Assembly (NCBI GenBank): GCA_002419365.1
Contig: DIGA01000124.1
Coordinates: 51,447-92,493, forward strand
Length of the DNA stretch: 41,047 nt
Origin: Mageeibacillus sp. UBA5734
Lineage (GTDB): Bacteria > Bacillota > Clostridia > Saccharofermentanales > UBA5734
Reading direction: 5' to 3'
Shown here: one piece after another, positions 1 through 7,531 of the stretch
Layout of the letters: each line of letters starts with the position of its first letter
Numbering within the stretch: position 1 is the first letter of the stretch
Notes under the pieces: model-generated
Databases searched by the model: none
What the model saw: only the letters and a program-made list of their open reading frames with translations
What the model was told of the DNA's origin: nothing
Position numbers and translations under genes: made by a program

Positions 1-2
1 TT

Positions 3-830
3 CAACAGCCCTCGGGCGACATTCACCAATTCCTTGAATGGGTCGACTCGCACGCCCATCTGCACAGCAAACCCTACGCCCAGGACCTTACAGAGGTCCT
101 GGCGCGCAGTCACGCCGCAGGTATCCATACAATTCTGCTGCCCGGCACGGATTTGGAAGACTCCCAGGCTGCGATCGACCTGGCTCTGGGCCACCCTGGC
201 CAGGGGCTGGTGGTTTCGGTCGGTGTCCATCCGCATGATGCCAAGTCCCTGACGCCAGAAGCTCTCCAGCAGTTGCGCGAGCTAGCCGTCCAGTACAGGG
301 GCGCCCTCGTCGTGGCCATTGGAGAGATCGGTCTGGACTATCACTATGATTTCTCGCCGCGCGATGTCCAGCGTGACGTTTTCCGCACCCAGCTCGAAAT
401 GGCCCAGGAACTGGATCTGCCAGTAATCGTCCATGACCGCGAAGCGACGGCCGACTGCCTGGCGGTTATCGCTGAGGTTGCCGCCCAGCGATCGTTTCGC
501 GAGATCCCCGGCGTGTTCCATTGCTATTCCGGCAGTGTCGAAACCGCCGCCATCCTCCTGCAAAAAGGCTTCTATCTGGGTTTCGACGGTCCGATCACGT
601 TTAAAAACGCCCGCAAAGCGCTGGAGGTGATCGCATCCTGCCCGCGTGAACGTCTCGTCCTCGAGACCGACAGCCCCTATTTGACCCCCGTACCACATCG
701 TGGCCATCGCAATTCGCCTGAGTACATCCCCCTGATTGGCGCCAAAGTTGCCGAAATCTGGGGTTGTGACATCGCAGAAGTGGCTGCCCGGACAACCGCC
801 AATGCCAGGAGATTGTTCGGTCTCACCTGA
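3..830 (+). CDS. tatD: TatD family metal-dependent hydrolase, 5' end outside the window
   Basis: TatD-family TIM-barrel hydrolases use two divalent metals and act as 3'-5' exonucleases or DNases in the cytoplasm. The frame is open from the first codon at base 3 with no in-frame start, so the true start lies left of the window; 275 residues are visible. The metal-binding DSHAHL motif (His17 and His19 of the visible part) lies upstream of the first in-frame ATG at 153, which shows that 153 is not the start. Further family marks follow in order: HPHDAKS, GEIGLDYH, VIVHDRE, VFHCYSG and ETDSPYLTP followed by PHRG. Length fits the family (about 255-270 residues). A tRNA promoter begins 10 bases after the stop, so it probably ends its transcript. 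Function is sure at family level; the physiological substrate is not. Confidence 0.95.
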   Translation, partial: QQPSGDIHQFLEWVDSHAHLHSKPYAQDLTEVLARSHAAGIHTILLPGTDLEDSQAAIDLALGHPGQGLVVSVGVHPHDAKSLTPEALQQLRELAVQYRGALVVAIGEIGLDYHYDFSPRDVQRDVFRTQLEMAQELDLPVIVHDREATADCLAVIAEVAAQRSFREIPGVFHCYSGSVETAAILLQKGFYLGFDGPITFKNARKALEVIASCPRERLVLETDSPYLTPVPHRGHRNSPEYIPLIGAKVAEIWGCDIAEVAARTTANARRLFGLT

Positions 831-839
831 AATTTCTTG

Positions 840-868
840 TTGACAAGGGTAGTGTGATCTGGTATCCT
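840..868 (+). promoter_or_regulatory. sigma-A promoter of the tRNA cluster
   Basis: TTGACA (840-845), a 17-base spacer and TATCCT (863-868) stand 31 bases before the first tRNA. A perfect -35 and ideal spacing fit a strong stable-RNA promoter. Confidence 0.75.
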
Positions 869-898
869 CTGTCTTGCGCTCGAAGCAGTGCACCGCTC

Positions 899-974
899 GG
901 GAGCTTAGCTCAGCTGGGAGAGCATCTGCCTTACAAGCAGAGGGTCACAGGTTCGAGCCCTGTAGTTCCCACCA
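899..974 (+). tRNA. tRNA-Val (anticodon UAC)
   Basis: A full cloverleaf can be folded by eye. The acceptor stem GGGAGCT (899-905) pairs with AGTTCCC (964-970). The anticodon loop CTTACAA between TCTGC and GCAGA gives anticodon TAC. The T loop is GTTCGAGCC. Discriminator A971 is followed by an encoded CCA (972-974). It is the first of three tRNAs in one transcript. Confidence 0.97.
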
Positions 975-985
975 TTTTCATACAC

Positions 986-1062
986 GGCGCAGTAGTTCAG
1001 TCGGTTAGAATGCCAGCCTGTCACGCTGGAGGTCGAGGGTTCGAGCCCCTTCTGCGTCGCCA
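986..1062 (+). tRNA. tRNA-Asp (anticodon GUC)
   Basis: The acceptor stem GGCGCAG (986-992) pairs with CTGCGTC (1052-1058). The anticodon arm CCAGC-CTGTCAC-GCTGG gives anticodon GTC. Discriminator G1059, the expected identity base for tRNA-Asp, is followed by an encoded CCA. It starts 11 bases after tRNA-Val. Confidence 0.97.
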
Positions 1063-1063
1063 A

Positions 1064-1089
1064 ACAACCGGTCCGAAAGGACCGGTTGT
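1064..1089 (+). other. perfect hairpin between tRNA-Asp and tRNA-Phe
   Basis: An 11-bp perfect stem (ACAACCGGTCC with GGACCGGTTGT) is closed by a GAAA tetraloop and sits exactly between two tRNAs, ending 5 bases before tRNA-Phe. There is no T tract, so it is not an ordinary intrinsic terminator. A role as a processing or spacing element in the tRNA precursor is inference. Confidence 0.6.
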
Positions 1090-1094
1090 ACTAT

Positions 1095-1170
1095 GCCCAG
1101 ATAGCTCAGTCGGTAGAGCAGGGGACTGAAAATCCCCGTGTCGCTGGTTCGATTCCGGCTCTGGGCACCA
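1095..1170 (+). tRNA. tRNA-Phe (anticodon GAA)
   Basis: The acceptor stem GCCCAGA (1095-1101) pairs with TCTGGGC (1160-1166). The anticodon arm GGGGA-CTGAAAA-TCCCC gives anticodon GAA. Discriminator A1167 is followed by an encoded CCA. The body closely resembles the E. coli tRNA-Phe as I recall it. It is the last tRNA of the cluster. Confidence 0.97.
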
Positions 1171-1171
1171 C

Positions 1172-1207
1172 AAAAACCGCCAAGGCATGTTGCCAGGGCG
1201 GTTTTTG
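1172..1207 (+). terminator. intrinsic terminator of the tRNA cluster
   Basis: AAAAACCGCC (1172-1181) pairs with GGCGGTTTTT (1197-1206), with a smaller GGCA/TGCC stem in the loop. It begins 2 bases after the tRNA-Phe CCA. The A/T flanks make it usable on both strands, so it may also stop the minus-strand gene at 1272. Confidence 0.9.
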
Positions 1208-1271
1208 ATTTTATGTGGCCTTTTATCAGCGGCTGGACCTCTGAAAGCACACCGGCCGGGCGCACCTGCAG

Positions 1272-2291
1272 CTAAACTAAGCGGGGAGTAAACGCCCTTA
1301 GCACCTTTAACGCTTTCACAGTAATCCATTTGGATGGTTTGCCTTTTTGCTCGATCCGGATCTGCATCTTGCCGTTGAACGTGTTTTCCAAAAGCCAGCG
1401 GCCGTCCGGTTGCCGTTTGCTGGCCAGGATGGCGAGGGCATCGTCGAGACGCGGATCGGAGCGATTTAGCTGGGCAAACACCTCCAGCAGCTCGAGGATG
1501 TCCGTATTGTACATCAGCGGAAATCCCAGGCGTAGCCAGCCAGGCTTGGCCATCTGACTGAGATCGTGACTTTTCCGGTACAAGTGGTGTGTGAGAAAAT
1601 AGTCGGCCAGTTCATCGATCTTGGCTGCGATCTCTGGCGTGCGGTTTGTTTCTGGCACAGCGGCCAGTGCTTTCAGTGCCTTGGCCACGCCCATGTGGCA
1701 ACTATGGCGACCAAAACAGTTGGTGTATCGCTTGTAGTAGGGATCGGATGGTGGACTGGTTTCTCCATCATCGGTGCGCTGGCGGGTGGTGATCCAAACG
1801 AGGGCTTTTTGAACCCGGGGATCTTCGAGATGGCCCAGGCGGATTAAGCTATAGACCATGTTGCCTGTCAGACAGGGGATGACACCACTGGGCAAGCCTT
1901 CACCGGTCCGGGCACTCATCTGGTAGGAGAATCCGCCACTGTCCGGATCCTGCGAATGGCTGAGGATGAATTCACATGCCCGCTGGACCCGTTTGTCGGC
2001 TGGATCGGCTGCCAGTTCGGCCAGAATCAGCAAGGTCCAGACTGTGCCCAGGTATTTGCTGGTGTAGAATTTTTCCGCCAGGTCCCAGGAACCGTCCAGA
2101 TTCTGCTTGCCGAGGATGGCCGGAACCGGGCCTGCCTGCATGATGGCCTGCCTGGCTTGATCGATCTCCGGGCTGGCCGGGTCCCGTCCGATCAGATCAC
2201 GCAAGGCGAAATATCGGACCGATGGATTGTCAGCTTCGAGCAGCCAGTCCACGACTGGCTGCTCTGGTTGTGGTGACGTCGTGGGATACAT
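1272..2291 (-). CDS. terpenoid-cyclase-like alpha-alpha toroid protein, unknown function
   Basis: This 339-residue cytoplasmic protein has no signal peptide or membrane span. It is built of repeated helical pairs with short G-S-W/G-G-F/G-R-W turns: DGSWDLAEKFYTSKYLGTVW near residue 85, SGGFSYQM near 138 and DGRWLLE near 297. This is the pattern of the squalene cyclase/prenyltransferase alpha-alpha toroid superfamily. It lacks a DxDD-type cyclase motif that I can recognise, so an enzymatic role is not supported. Homologues are often labelled 'nitrogen fixation protein NifH' or 'terpene cyclase'; the first label is misleading because no P-loop or Fe-S site is present. The start is ATG at 2291, with an AGGGGGTG site about 10 bases upstream. 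It is monocistronic and divergent from the ATPase gene. Confidence 0.7.
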   Translation of the reverse strand: MYPTTSPQPEQPVVDWLLEADNPSVRYFALRDLIGRDPASPEIDQARQAIMQAGPVPAILGKQNLDGSWDLAEKFYTSKYLGTVWTLLILAELAADPADKRVQRACEFILSHSQDPDSGGFSYQMSARTGEGLPSGVIPCLTGNMVYSLIRLGHLEDPRVQKALVWITTRQRTDDGETSPPSDPYYKRYTNCFGRHSCHMGVAKALKALAAVPETNRTPEIAAKIDELADYFLTHHLYRKSHDLSQMAKPGWLRLGFPLMYNTDILELLEVFAQLNRSDPRLDDALAILASKRQPDGRWLLENTFNGKMQIRIEQKGKPSKWITVKALKVLRAFTPRLV

Positions 2292-2331
2292 GCAAGGACA
2301 CCCCCTTTTTCAAACAGGGACCTTATCCATC

Positions 2332-2340
2332 ATTGTAGCA
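2332..2340 (-). promoter_or_regulatory. extended -10 promoter for the toroid gene
   Basis: On the minus strand TGCTACAAT is an extended -10 (TGn plus TACAAT), about 40 bases before the ATG at 2291. No convincing -35 is seen, as expected for this class. Confidence 0.45.
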
Positions 2341-2395
2341 TTTAAGGGAATAATGGAACTGCACGGCTTTTTTCGGGATTGCCGAATCAAAGTTC

Positions 2396-2424
2396 TTGGT
2401 TTAATCTCATAAATATGATATAGT
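2396..2424 (+). promoter_or_regulatory. sigma-A promoter of the riboswitch-ATPase transcript
   Basis: TTGGTT (2396-2401), a 17-base spacer and TATAGT (2419-2424). Its predicted start, near 2430, would fall at the first bases of the aptamer P1 stem (2428-2431), which is tight and makes the exact start uncertain. Confidence 0.55.
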
Positions 2425-2427
2425 CGC

Positions 2428-2530
2428 TTTGCTTAGGGAGTAGCAGCCGCTGGTTTGCTTCAGCGGAGGTCAAGTCAACAGCAAGGCAAGGGATTGTCTG
2501 GCTTGACCAAGAAGTGCGAGACTATTCGAA
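2428..2530 (+). promoter_or_regulatory. yybP-ykoY manganese riboswitch aptamer
   Basis: The leader carries the hallmark GGGAGTAGC box (2436-2444) and the second conserved loop TCAACA (2475-2480). The pairings are: P1, GGA... side TTTG-CT-TAG (2428-2436) with CTATTCGAA (2522-2530) through a 2x2 internal loop; P2, CCGCTG (2447-2452) with CAGCGG (2461-2466); P3, GGTCAAG (2468-2474) with CTTGACC (2502-2508). The GCGAGAC tail (2516-2522) before the closing strand is also typical. This family binds Mn2+ and usually turns genes on when Mn2+ is high. Its position just before a cation ATPase gene is a classic context. I assigned it from motif and pairing, not from a covariance-model search. Confidence 0.88.
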
Positions 2531-2563
2531 CATGCCAGGCATGATCGGGTGGTCTTTTTTGTT
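2518..2563 (+). terminator. riboswitch-controlled intrinsic terminator
   Basis: GAGACTATTCG (2518-2528) can pair with CGGGTGGTCTT (2546-2556) over 11 pairs, including G-U pairs. A smaller CATGC/GCATG stem lies in the loop, and the arm runs straight into a T tract. The 5' arm reuses the 3' strand of aptamer P1, so terminator and closed aptamer exclude each other. This predicts termination without Mn2+ and read-through with Mn2+. Confidence 0.8.
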
Positions 2564-2591
2564 TGATTGTATCAATTGTGAGGAGAACAAC

Positions 2592-5297
2592 ATGAACCAG
2601 GAACCTTACCAGGAACAGCTGGCGGATCTGATCGCTCGACTGGAAAGCAACGCCGAACAGGGACTTGACTCGCAACAGGCGGCAGCTTTGCTGGAGAAGT
2701 ATGGCCCCAATGCCCTGAAAGAAAAGAAAAAGCAGACAATGCTGCAAAAACTGCTGGCGCAGTTCAAGGATGTCATGGTCCTGATCCTGATCGCAGCCAG
2801 CCTCGTTTCGGCTTTCCTTGGTGAATACATCGATGCTGGTGTCATCATCGCTATCGTCCTGATCAACGCCATTCTCGGTGTGGTCCAGGAAGGACGAGCC
2901 GAGAAGGCAATCGAAGCTTTGAAAAAGATGACCTCGCCCCAGGCTCGCGTCCTGCGGGACGGCGAGCAGAAATTGATCGCGGCTGCTGAGCTGGTCCCAG
3001 GTGATCTGGTGCTGCTCGAAGCTGGCGATATCGTCCCGGCTGATTTGCGCCTGCTGGAGAGCCAGTCGCTCAAGGCTGAAGAAGCATCCTTGACCGGTGA
3101 ATCTGTTCCAGTCGAAAAAAATGCGGCGATTGTACTGCCGGAAAAAACATCTCTCGGCGACCGGGACAACATGGTTTTCATGAGCACAGCCATTACCTAT
3201 GGCAAAGGCCGCGGCCTGGTCGTCGGCACTGGTTCTGGCACGGAGATTGGCAAAATCGCTGACAAACTGCAGGAAATCAGCGAGGAAAAAACCCCGCTGC
3301 AGAAAAACCTCGACCAGCTGGGCAAATGGCTAGGCATCATCTGCCTCTCGGTCAGTGCCATTGTCTTCCTGCAGGGCATCCTGATGGGCGGTGACATGCT
3401 CGATATGTTCATGACCGCGGTCAGCCTCGCCGTGGCTGCGATTCCGGAAGGCTTGCCGGCTGTTGTCACCATCGTCCTGGCACTGGGCATGAAGCGGATG
3501 GCCGATCATAACGCGATCGTCAAGAAACTGCTGGCGGTCGAAACGCTCGGCTGCGTCGATGTGATTTGCTCGGACAAGACTGGCACACTGACTCAGAACG
3601 AAATGACCGTCACCCGCTTGTATGCAGCCGACCAGCTGATTGCTGTCACGGGTACCGGCTACAATCCAGTCGGTGAGCTGCAGAATCCGGCCAGTGGGGA
3701 AAAAGTGCCGCTTTCTGGCGAGATGGAACGTTTGCTCGAAATCGGCCTGATGTGCAATGATGCCGCCCTGGTTAAAAAGGATGACGGTGCAATGGGTATC
3801 CTGGGCGATCCGACCGAAGGTGCCCTGATCGTTGCTGGAGCCAAAGCGGGATTGGACCGGGCCAGCCTGAACCAGAAATATCCCAAGACCGGCGATCTGC
3901 CGTTTGATTCGGAACGCAAGATGATGTCGACCTTTCACAAAGGGTATGCCGGCCAGAGTCTGGTCTCCCTGACGAAAGGTGCGCCTGACATCATCCTGGA
4001 CCGTTGCAACTCAGTCTTGACGGTCGATGGGACCGGGCCGATGAGCGAGCTGATGCGCCAGGAGATTCTGGATGCCAACAGCGAAATGGCCCAGTCTGCT
4101 CTGCGCGTCCTCGCGTTTGCCTACCGGGTCCATGAAGGAGAAGACCAGACGGGTGCCGAATCCGGCATGACCTTTGTCGGCCTGATGGGCATGATCGACC
4201 CGGCCCGTCCGGAAGCCCGCGACGCCATCGCCCTGTGCCAGAATGCCGGTATCCGGGCAGTCATGATCACCGGCGACTACAAAGACACAGCTGTTGCCAT
4301 TGCCAATGATCTCGGGCTGAGAAAACCTGAGGACCATGTCCTGGCCGGCCACCAGATCGATGAGATGGACGATGCGACCCTGCGCCAGGAAGTCGAGAAA
4401 ACCTCGGTCTATGCCCGGGTTTCTCCAGAACACAAGGTCCGCATTGTTTCAGCCCTGCGGGCCAACCAGCACATCGCTTCGATGACCGGTGACGGAGTCA
4501 ACGATGCCATGGCTTTGAAAAGTGCCGACATCGGTGTCGCGATGGGCATCACTGGCACAGACGTGGCCAAAGGCACCGCCGACATGATCCTGACTGACGA
4601 CAACTTCGCCACCATCGTGCAGGCAGTCAAGGAAGGCCGTATCATCTACAGCAACATCCGCAAATTTGTCGGCTTCCTCTTGTCCTGCAATGTGGGCGAG
4701 ATCCTGGTCATCTTCCTGAGCACCCTGATCCTGGGTCCGCTCAATGTCCCGCTCCTGCCAATCCAGCTGCTCTGGCTCAACCTGATCACGGACAGCTTCC
4801 CAGCTCTGGCCCTGGGCCAGGAAAAGGGTGAACCCGATGTCATGGAGCAGCCTCCGCGCAGCCAAAATGAACCGATCCTCAACAAGGACATGATTTTCAC
4901 AATCACGACCCAGAGCATCGCGATCTTTGCCGCTGTGTTTGCGGCTTTCAACATCGGACTGTCCCTTTATGGCTACACCAATGGACAGCCGGCTGATGGC
5001 GCCCGGACCTATGCCTTCATCACCCTGATCCTGGCCGAACTGTTCCGGTCCTACAGTGCCCGTTCCGAACACCAGCCCGTGCTGAAACTGGGGCTTTTCG
5101 GCAATGCCAGCCTGAACAAGGCGATTGTCCTTTCCTTGGTCCTCTTGCTGGTGGTTGTCTATGTCCCGTTCCTGGACCCGATCTTCCACACAATACCACT
5201 CGGCTTCAAAGACTGGGGGATCATCCTGCCCTTGTCATTGATCCCGTTTGTTGTGGCTGAAACGACCAAGTTTATCAGGACCACTTTCCGTAAGTAA
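2592..5297 (+). CDS. P2A-type cation-transporting ATPase (Ca2+/Mn2+ efflux)
   Basis: A 901-residue integral membrane pump that uses ATP to expel divalent cations. Landmarks in order: N-terminal cation-ATPase domain; LTGES actuator motif; PEGLPA in helix M4, the calcium-site signature of SERCA-like pumps; DKTGTLT with phosphorylated Asp328; GDGVND hinge; NVGE in M5; and LWLNLITDSFPALALG in M6, with the N-x-x-x-D cation ligands. The start is ATG at 2592 with GAGGAG about 8 bases upstream. The longer frame from 2514 is rejected because it would be translated through the terminator hairpin. SERCA-like motifs suggest Ca2+, but the Mn2+ riboswitch upstream argues that Mn2+ export is the regulated job, as for the P-type ATPase genes known to carry this aptamer. 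Monocistronic: a new promoter lies just after the stop. Confidence 0.95.
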   Translation: MNQEPYQEQLADLIARLESNAEQGLDSQQAAALLEKYGPNALKEKKKQTMLQKLLAQFKDVMVLILIAASLVSAFLGEYIDAGVIIAIVLINAILGVVQEGRAEKAIEALKKMTSPQARVLRDGEQKLIAAAELVPGDLVLLEAGDIVPADLRLLESQSLKAEEASLTGESVPVEKNAAIVLPEKTSLGDRDNMVFMSTAITYGKGRGLVVGTGSGTEIGKIADKLQEISEEKTPLQKNLDQLGKWLGIICLSVSAIVFLQGILMGGDMLDMFMTAVSLAVAAIPEGLPAVVTIVLALGMKRMADHNAIVKKLLAVETLGCVDVICSDKTGTLTQNEMTVTRLYAADQLIAVTGTGYNPVGELQNPASGEKVPLSGEMERLLEIGLMCNDAALVKKDDGAMGILGDPTEGALIVAGAKAGLDRASLNQKYPKTGDLPFDSERKMMSTFHKGYAGQSLVSLTKGAPDIILDRCNSVLTVDGTGPMSELMRQEILDANSEMAQSALRVLAFAYRVHEGEDQTGAESGMTFVGLMGMIDPARPEARDAIALCQNAGIRAVMITGDYKDTAVAIANDLGLRKPEDHVLAGHQIDEMDDATLRQEVEKTSVYARVSPEHKVRIVSALRANQHIASMTGDGVNDAMALKSADIGVAMGITGTDVAKGTADMILTDDNFATIVQAVKEGRIIYSNIRKFVGFLLSCNVGEILVIFLSTLILGPLNVPLLPIQLLWLNLITDSFPALALGQEKGEPDVMEQPPRSQNEPILNKDMIFTITTQSIAIFAAVFAAFNIGLSLYGYTNGQPADGARTYAFITLILAELFRSYSARSEHQPVLKLGLFGNASLNKAIVLSLVLLLVVVYVPFLDPIFHTIPLGFKDWGIILPLSLIPFVVAETTKFIRTTFRK

Positions 5298-5304
5298 GGG
5301 TCTC

Positions 5305-5333
5305 TTGCCTGTCTTGCCGTCGTGTGATAAAAT
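5305..5333 (+). promoter_or_regulatory. sigma-A promoter of secG
   Basis: TTGCCT (5305-5310), a 17-base spacer and TAAAAT (5328-5333), about 75 bases before secG. The region between holds no visible regulator site. Confidence 0.6.
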
Positions 5334-5409
5334 ACCGGTTACTGTGTGCCTTGAAAGAGACATTTTTCGCTCGCAAGGCAGGTGCAGCCCCAACATCCGG
5401 AGGTAGACC

Positions 5410-5658
5410 ATGAACACATTCGCTATTGTCATCGCTGTGATCGATATCCTTGTCAGCATTGCCCTCGTCATGCTGGTTATTTTCCAGGAAGGTAACTCCA
5501 AGGGCCTGGGCGCAATCAGCGGCGGTGCGGATACCTTTTTTGGCAAAAGCAAGGGCCGTACCATCGATGCCCTGCTCAAACGCCTGACCTCGATCCTCGC
5601 CCTTGTCTTTGCTGTCCTGACGGTGGTCCTCTACCTGATGACCGGACGCGGCGCATAA
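5410..5658 (+). CDS. secG: preprotein translocase subunit SecG
   Basis: An 82-residue protein with two membrane helices (about residues 4-24 and 58-76). They are joined by the conserved cytoplasmic loop VIFQEGNSKGLGAISGGADTFFG, whose short core is GLGAISGG, followed by a basic patch (KSKGR). SecG associates with SecYE in the membrane and stimulates SecA-driven export. The length is normal for Gram-positive SecG. Start ATG at 5410 with GGAGGT about 8 bases upstream. It has its own promoter and terminator, so it is a single-gene transcript; the common Firmicute neighbours rnr and smpB are not beside it here. Confidence 0.95.
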   Translation: MNTFAIVIAVIDILVSIALVMLVIFQEGNSKGLGAISGGADTFFGKSKGRTIDALLKRLTSILALVFAVLTVVLYLMTGRGA

Positions 5659-5697
5659 GTCACACCCGGACTGGTCCAGATCTTCCCATCGCAATAG

Positions 5698-5724
5698 AAA
5701 AGAGGGCCTGCAGCCCTCTTTTTT
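5698..5724 (+). terminator. intrinsic terminator of secG
   Basis: AAAAGAGGGC pairs with GCCCTCTTTT around the loop CTGCA and runs into six Ts. It lies 40 bases after the secG stop. Confidence 0.92.
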
Positions 5725-5876
5725 CATCCCGCCGGGAACCGTATGGGAAACCATAGCCATGGCAACGTAAAAAATGGCCTGATTGTCTTATCATGAGACT
5801 GGCCAGTAAGGTGCTAAGCCAAAACCCGCCACAGACGCCTGTCCAAGCCTGGAACAGCTGTCAGACGACGGATCGG

Positions 5877-6107
5877 TCAGGTCAGGGTGAACGGTTCGAG
5901 TCGTGCGACCAGATCCTCGGCCGTGTCGCTGTGAATCTCGAGGGCGATCGGCCGGGCCAAGTCCAGGCTGAATATCCCCATGATCGATTTCGCATCGACA
6001 ATATAACGGCCTGAGATGAGATCGACATCATAGGAGAAGTCGTTCACGATCCGGACGAATTCCTTGACTTCGTTGATGGACTTGAGATGAATCGTCAATG
6101 TACGCAT
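5877..6107 (-). CDS. HPr-like protein lacking the phosphorylatable histidine
   Basis: A 76-residue HPr-fold protein. The segment VDAKSIMGIFSLDLARP matches the region around regulatory Ser46 of HPr and is intact. The His15 site of PTS HPr (LHARPA type) is replaced by IHLKSINEVKEF, so it cannot be an ordinary PTS phosphocarrier; a Crh-like regulatory role is inference from the retained Ser region. The start is taken as ATG at 6107. A TTG at 6125 would add six residues. Neither has a good Shine-Dalgarno site, and the promoter prediction suggests a leaderless message. It is divergent from mtaB and convergent on the secG terminator; about 170 bases between 5725 and 5876 hold nothing I can identify. 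Confidence 0.82.
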   Translation of the reverse strand: MRTLTIHLKSINEVKEFVRIVNDFSYDVDLISGRYIVDAKSIMGIFSLDLARPIALEIHSDTAEDLVARLEPFTLT

Positions 6108-6113
6108 GAATGT

Positions 6114-6142
6114 ATTGTGCTTCAACCGGCCTGACCTGTCAA
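6114..6142 (-). promoter_or_regulatory. promoter of the HPr-like gene, possibly leaderless
   Basis: On the minus strand TTGACA (6142-6137), a 17-base spacer and CACAAT (6119-6114). The predicted start falls at about 6107, the A of the ATG. An inverted repeat TTGATT...AATCAA (about 6143-6160) lies just upstream and could be an operator. Confidence 0.45.
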
Positions 6143-6202
6143 TTGATTCCAGTCAATCAACGTACAGGACCCGGCGGTTCGATCCAGAGGAGATCCTATA
6201 TC

Positions 6203-7528
6203 ATGAAAGCTGCCTTCCATACACTGGGATGCAAAACCAACCATTACGAAACCGATGCAATAGCCTTGCGCTTTGCTGTGGCAGGTTTTGAACGTGTCGA
6301 TTTTGACGAAATGGCAGATGTCTATGTCATCAACACTTGCACGGTCACGGGCGAGGCTGACCGTAAATCGCGCCAGATGCTGCGCCGGGCCAAACGTCAG
6401 GCTCCGGATGCCGTGGTCGTGGCGATGGGCTGCCATGCCGAGCTGAGCGATGCCAGGAATTATGCTGACATCGTCATTGGAACACACGGCAAATCCCGGG
6501 CCCTGGAGCTGGTTCTAGATTACCTTGGGCTGTCTGGATCGAATCTGACGCAACAGGCCGCTGAAAAACCACCAGTGACTGATGAAATCCCGAACGAAGA
6601 CTTGTTTGAGGAGCTCGGTATTGTCGACCAGCAGTCCGAATGCCGGGCACACATCAAGATCGAGGATGGCTGCAATTCGTTTTGCTCGTATTGTGCGATC
6701 CCGCTGGCTCGAGGCCGGATCCGCAGCCGGGAGGAACGTGCAATCCTGGCCGAGGCCGAGGCTTTGGCCGAGGCTGGTTACCGGGAAATTGTCCTGACGG
6801 GCATCCATGTCTGTTCGTATGGTTTAGACCGGGGGGAGGGCAGTCATGCCGTGGTGGCACTCGCAGCCCAGCTGGCACAGATTCCCGGGATCGAGCGCAT
6901 CCGGCTCGGTTCGCTGGAACCTCTTTCAATCACACCTGCATTCATCGAGCTAGCCAGGGCCAATCCCAAACTGTGCCCCCATTTCCACCTCTCCTTACAA
7001 AGCGGCTCCGATACTGTGCTGAAGCGGATGAACCGCCGCTACACCACCAGCCAGTTCCGCTCCGTTGCACAGGCCTTGCGGGAGGCTTTCCCGGATGCCA
7101 GCCTGACAACGGATGTGATCGTTGGCTTTCCCGGTGAAACGGATGCGGAATTTGCAGAGACACTCCAGTTTTGCCAGGAGATTGGGTTTGCCCGCATGCA
7201 TGTGTTCCGCTATTCGCCGCGCCAGGGGACACTGGCAGCCAATATGTCCGGCCAGATACCGGCTGCTGCCAGTGCCGGACGCAGCCGCACCTTGCAGGAA
7301 TTGGCGGAACACATGGCCGCTGCTTTCCACCAGCGCCAGCTGGGCCAGCTCCAATCGGTGCTGGTTGAGACAGTGACAGATCAGGGACAGGCTGAAGGCT
7401 ATACCGCTGCCTATGTCCCGGTGCGGATCGAGCCTGCGCAAGGCCTCAAGCCGGGCCAGTTTGTCAAGGTCCGGCCTGTCCGTGCAGACGGGCAATTTCT
7501 CTACGGTACGGATGCAAACCCTGCCTGA
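6203..7528 (+). CDS. mtaB: tRNA threonylcarbamoyladenosine methylthiotransferase MtaB
   Basis: A 441-residue radical SAM methylthiotransferase that converts t6A37 to ms2t6A37 in tRNAs reading ANN codons. The N-terminal UPF0004 domain carries three cluster cysteines (LGCKTNHYE, INTCTVTGEAD, AMGCHAE). The radical SAM core has the motif CNSFCSYCAIP near residue 153, followed by GIHVCSYG, where MtaB-type enzymes have a conserved GxxxxxYG segment. A C-terminal TRAM-like domain ends the protein. Start ATG at 6203 with GAGGAGAT 10 bases upstream; the frame extends back to 6110 but without a ribosome site. MtaB is preferred over MiaB or RimO because of the GCKTN N-terminus and the neighbourhood. It runs toward ireB, separated by a 107-base gap. 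Confidence 0.93.
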   Translation: MKAAFHTLGCKTNHYETDAIALRFAVAGFERVDFDEMADVYVINTCTVTGEADRKSRQMLRRAKRQAPDAVVVAMGCHAELSDARNYADIVIGTHGKSRALELVLDYLGLSGSNLTQQAAEKPPVTDEIPNEDLFEELGIVDQQSECRAHIKIEDGCNSFCSYCAIPLARGRIRSREERAILAEAEALAEAGYREIVLTGIHVCSYGLDRGEGSHAVVALAAQLAQIPGIERIRLGSLEPLSITPAFIELARANPKLCPHFHLSLQSGSDTVLKRMNRRYTTSQFRSVAQALREAFPDASLTTDVIVGFPGETDAEFAETLQFCQEIGFARMHVFRYSPRQGTLAANMSGQIPAAASAGRSRTLQELAEHMAAAFHQRQLGQLQSVLVETVTDQGQAEGYTAAYVPVRIEPAQGLKPGQFVKVRPVRADGQFLYGTDANPA

Positions 7529-7531
7529 TCA

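Noticed and set aside
854..1129. Plus-strand reading frame of 91 codons across the tRNA genes
   Set aside because: It reads through tRNA-Val and tRNA-Asp and is not a protein gene.
5793..6014. Plus-strand 73-codon frame opposite the HPr-like gene
   Set aside because: It has no ribosome site and is antisense to a clear HPr-fold protein.
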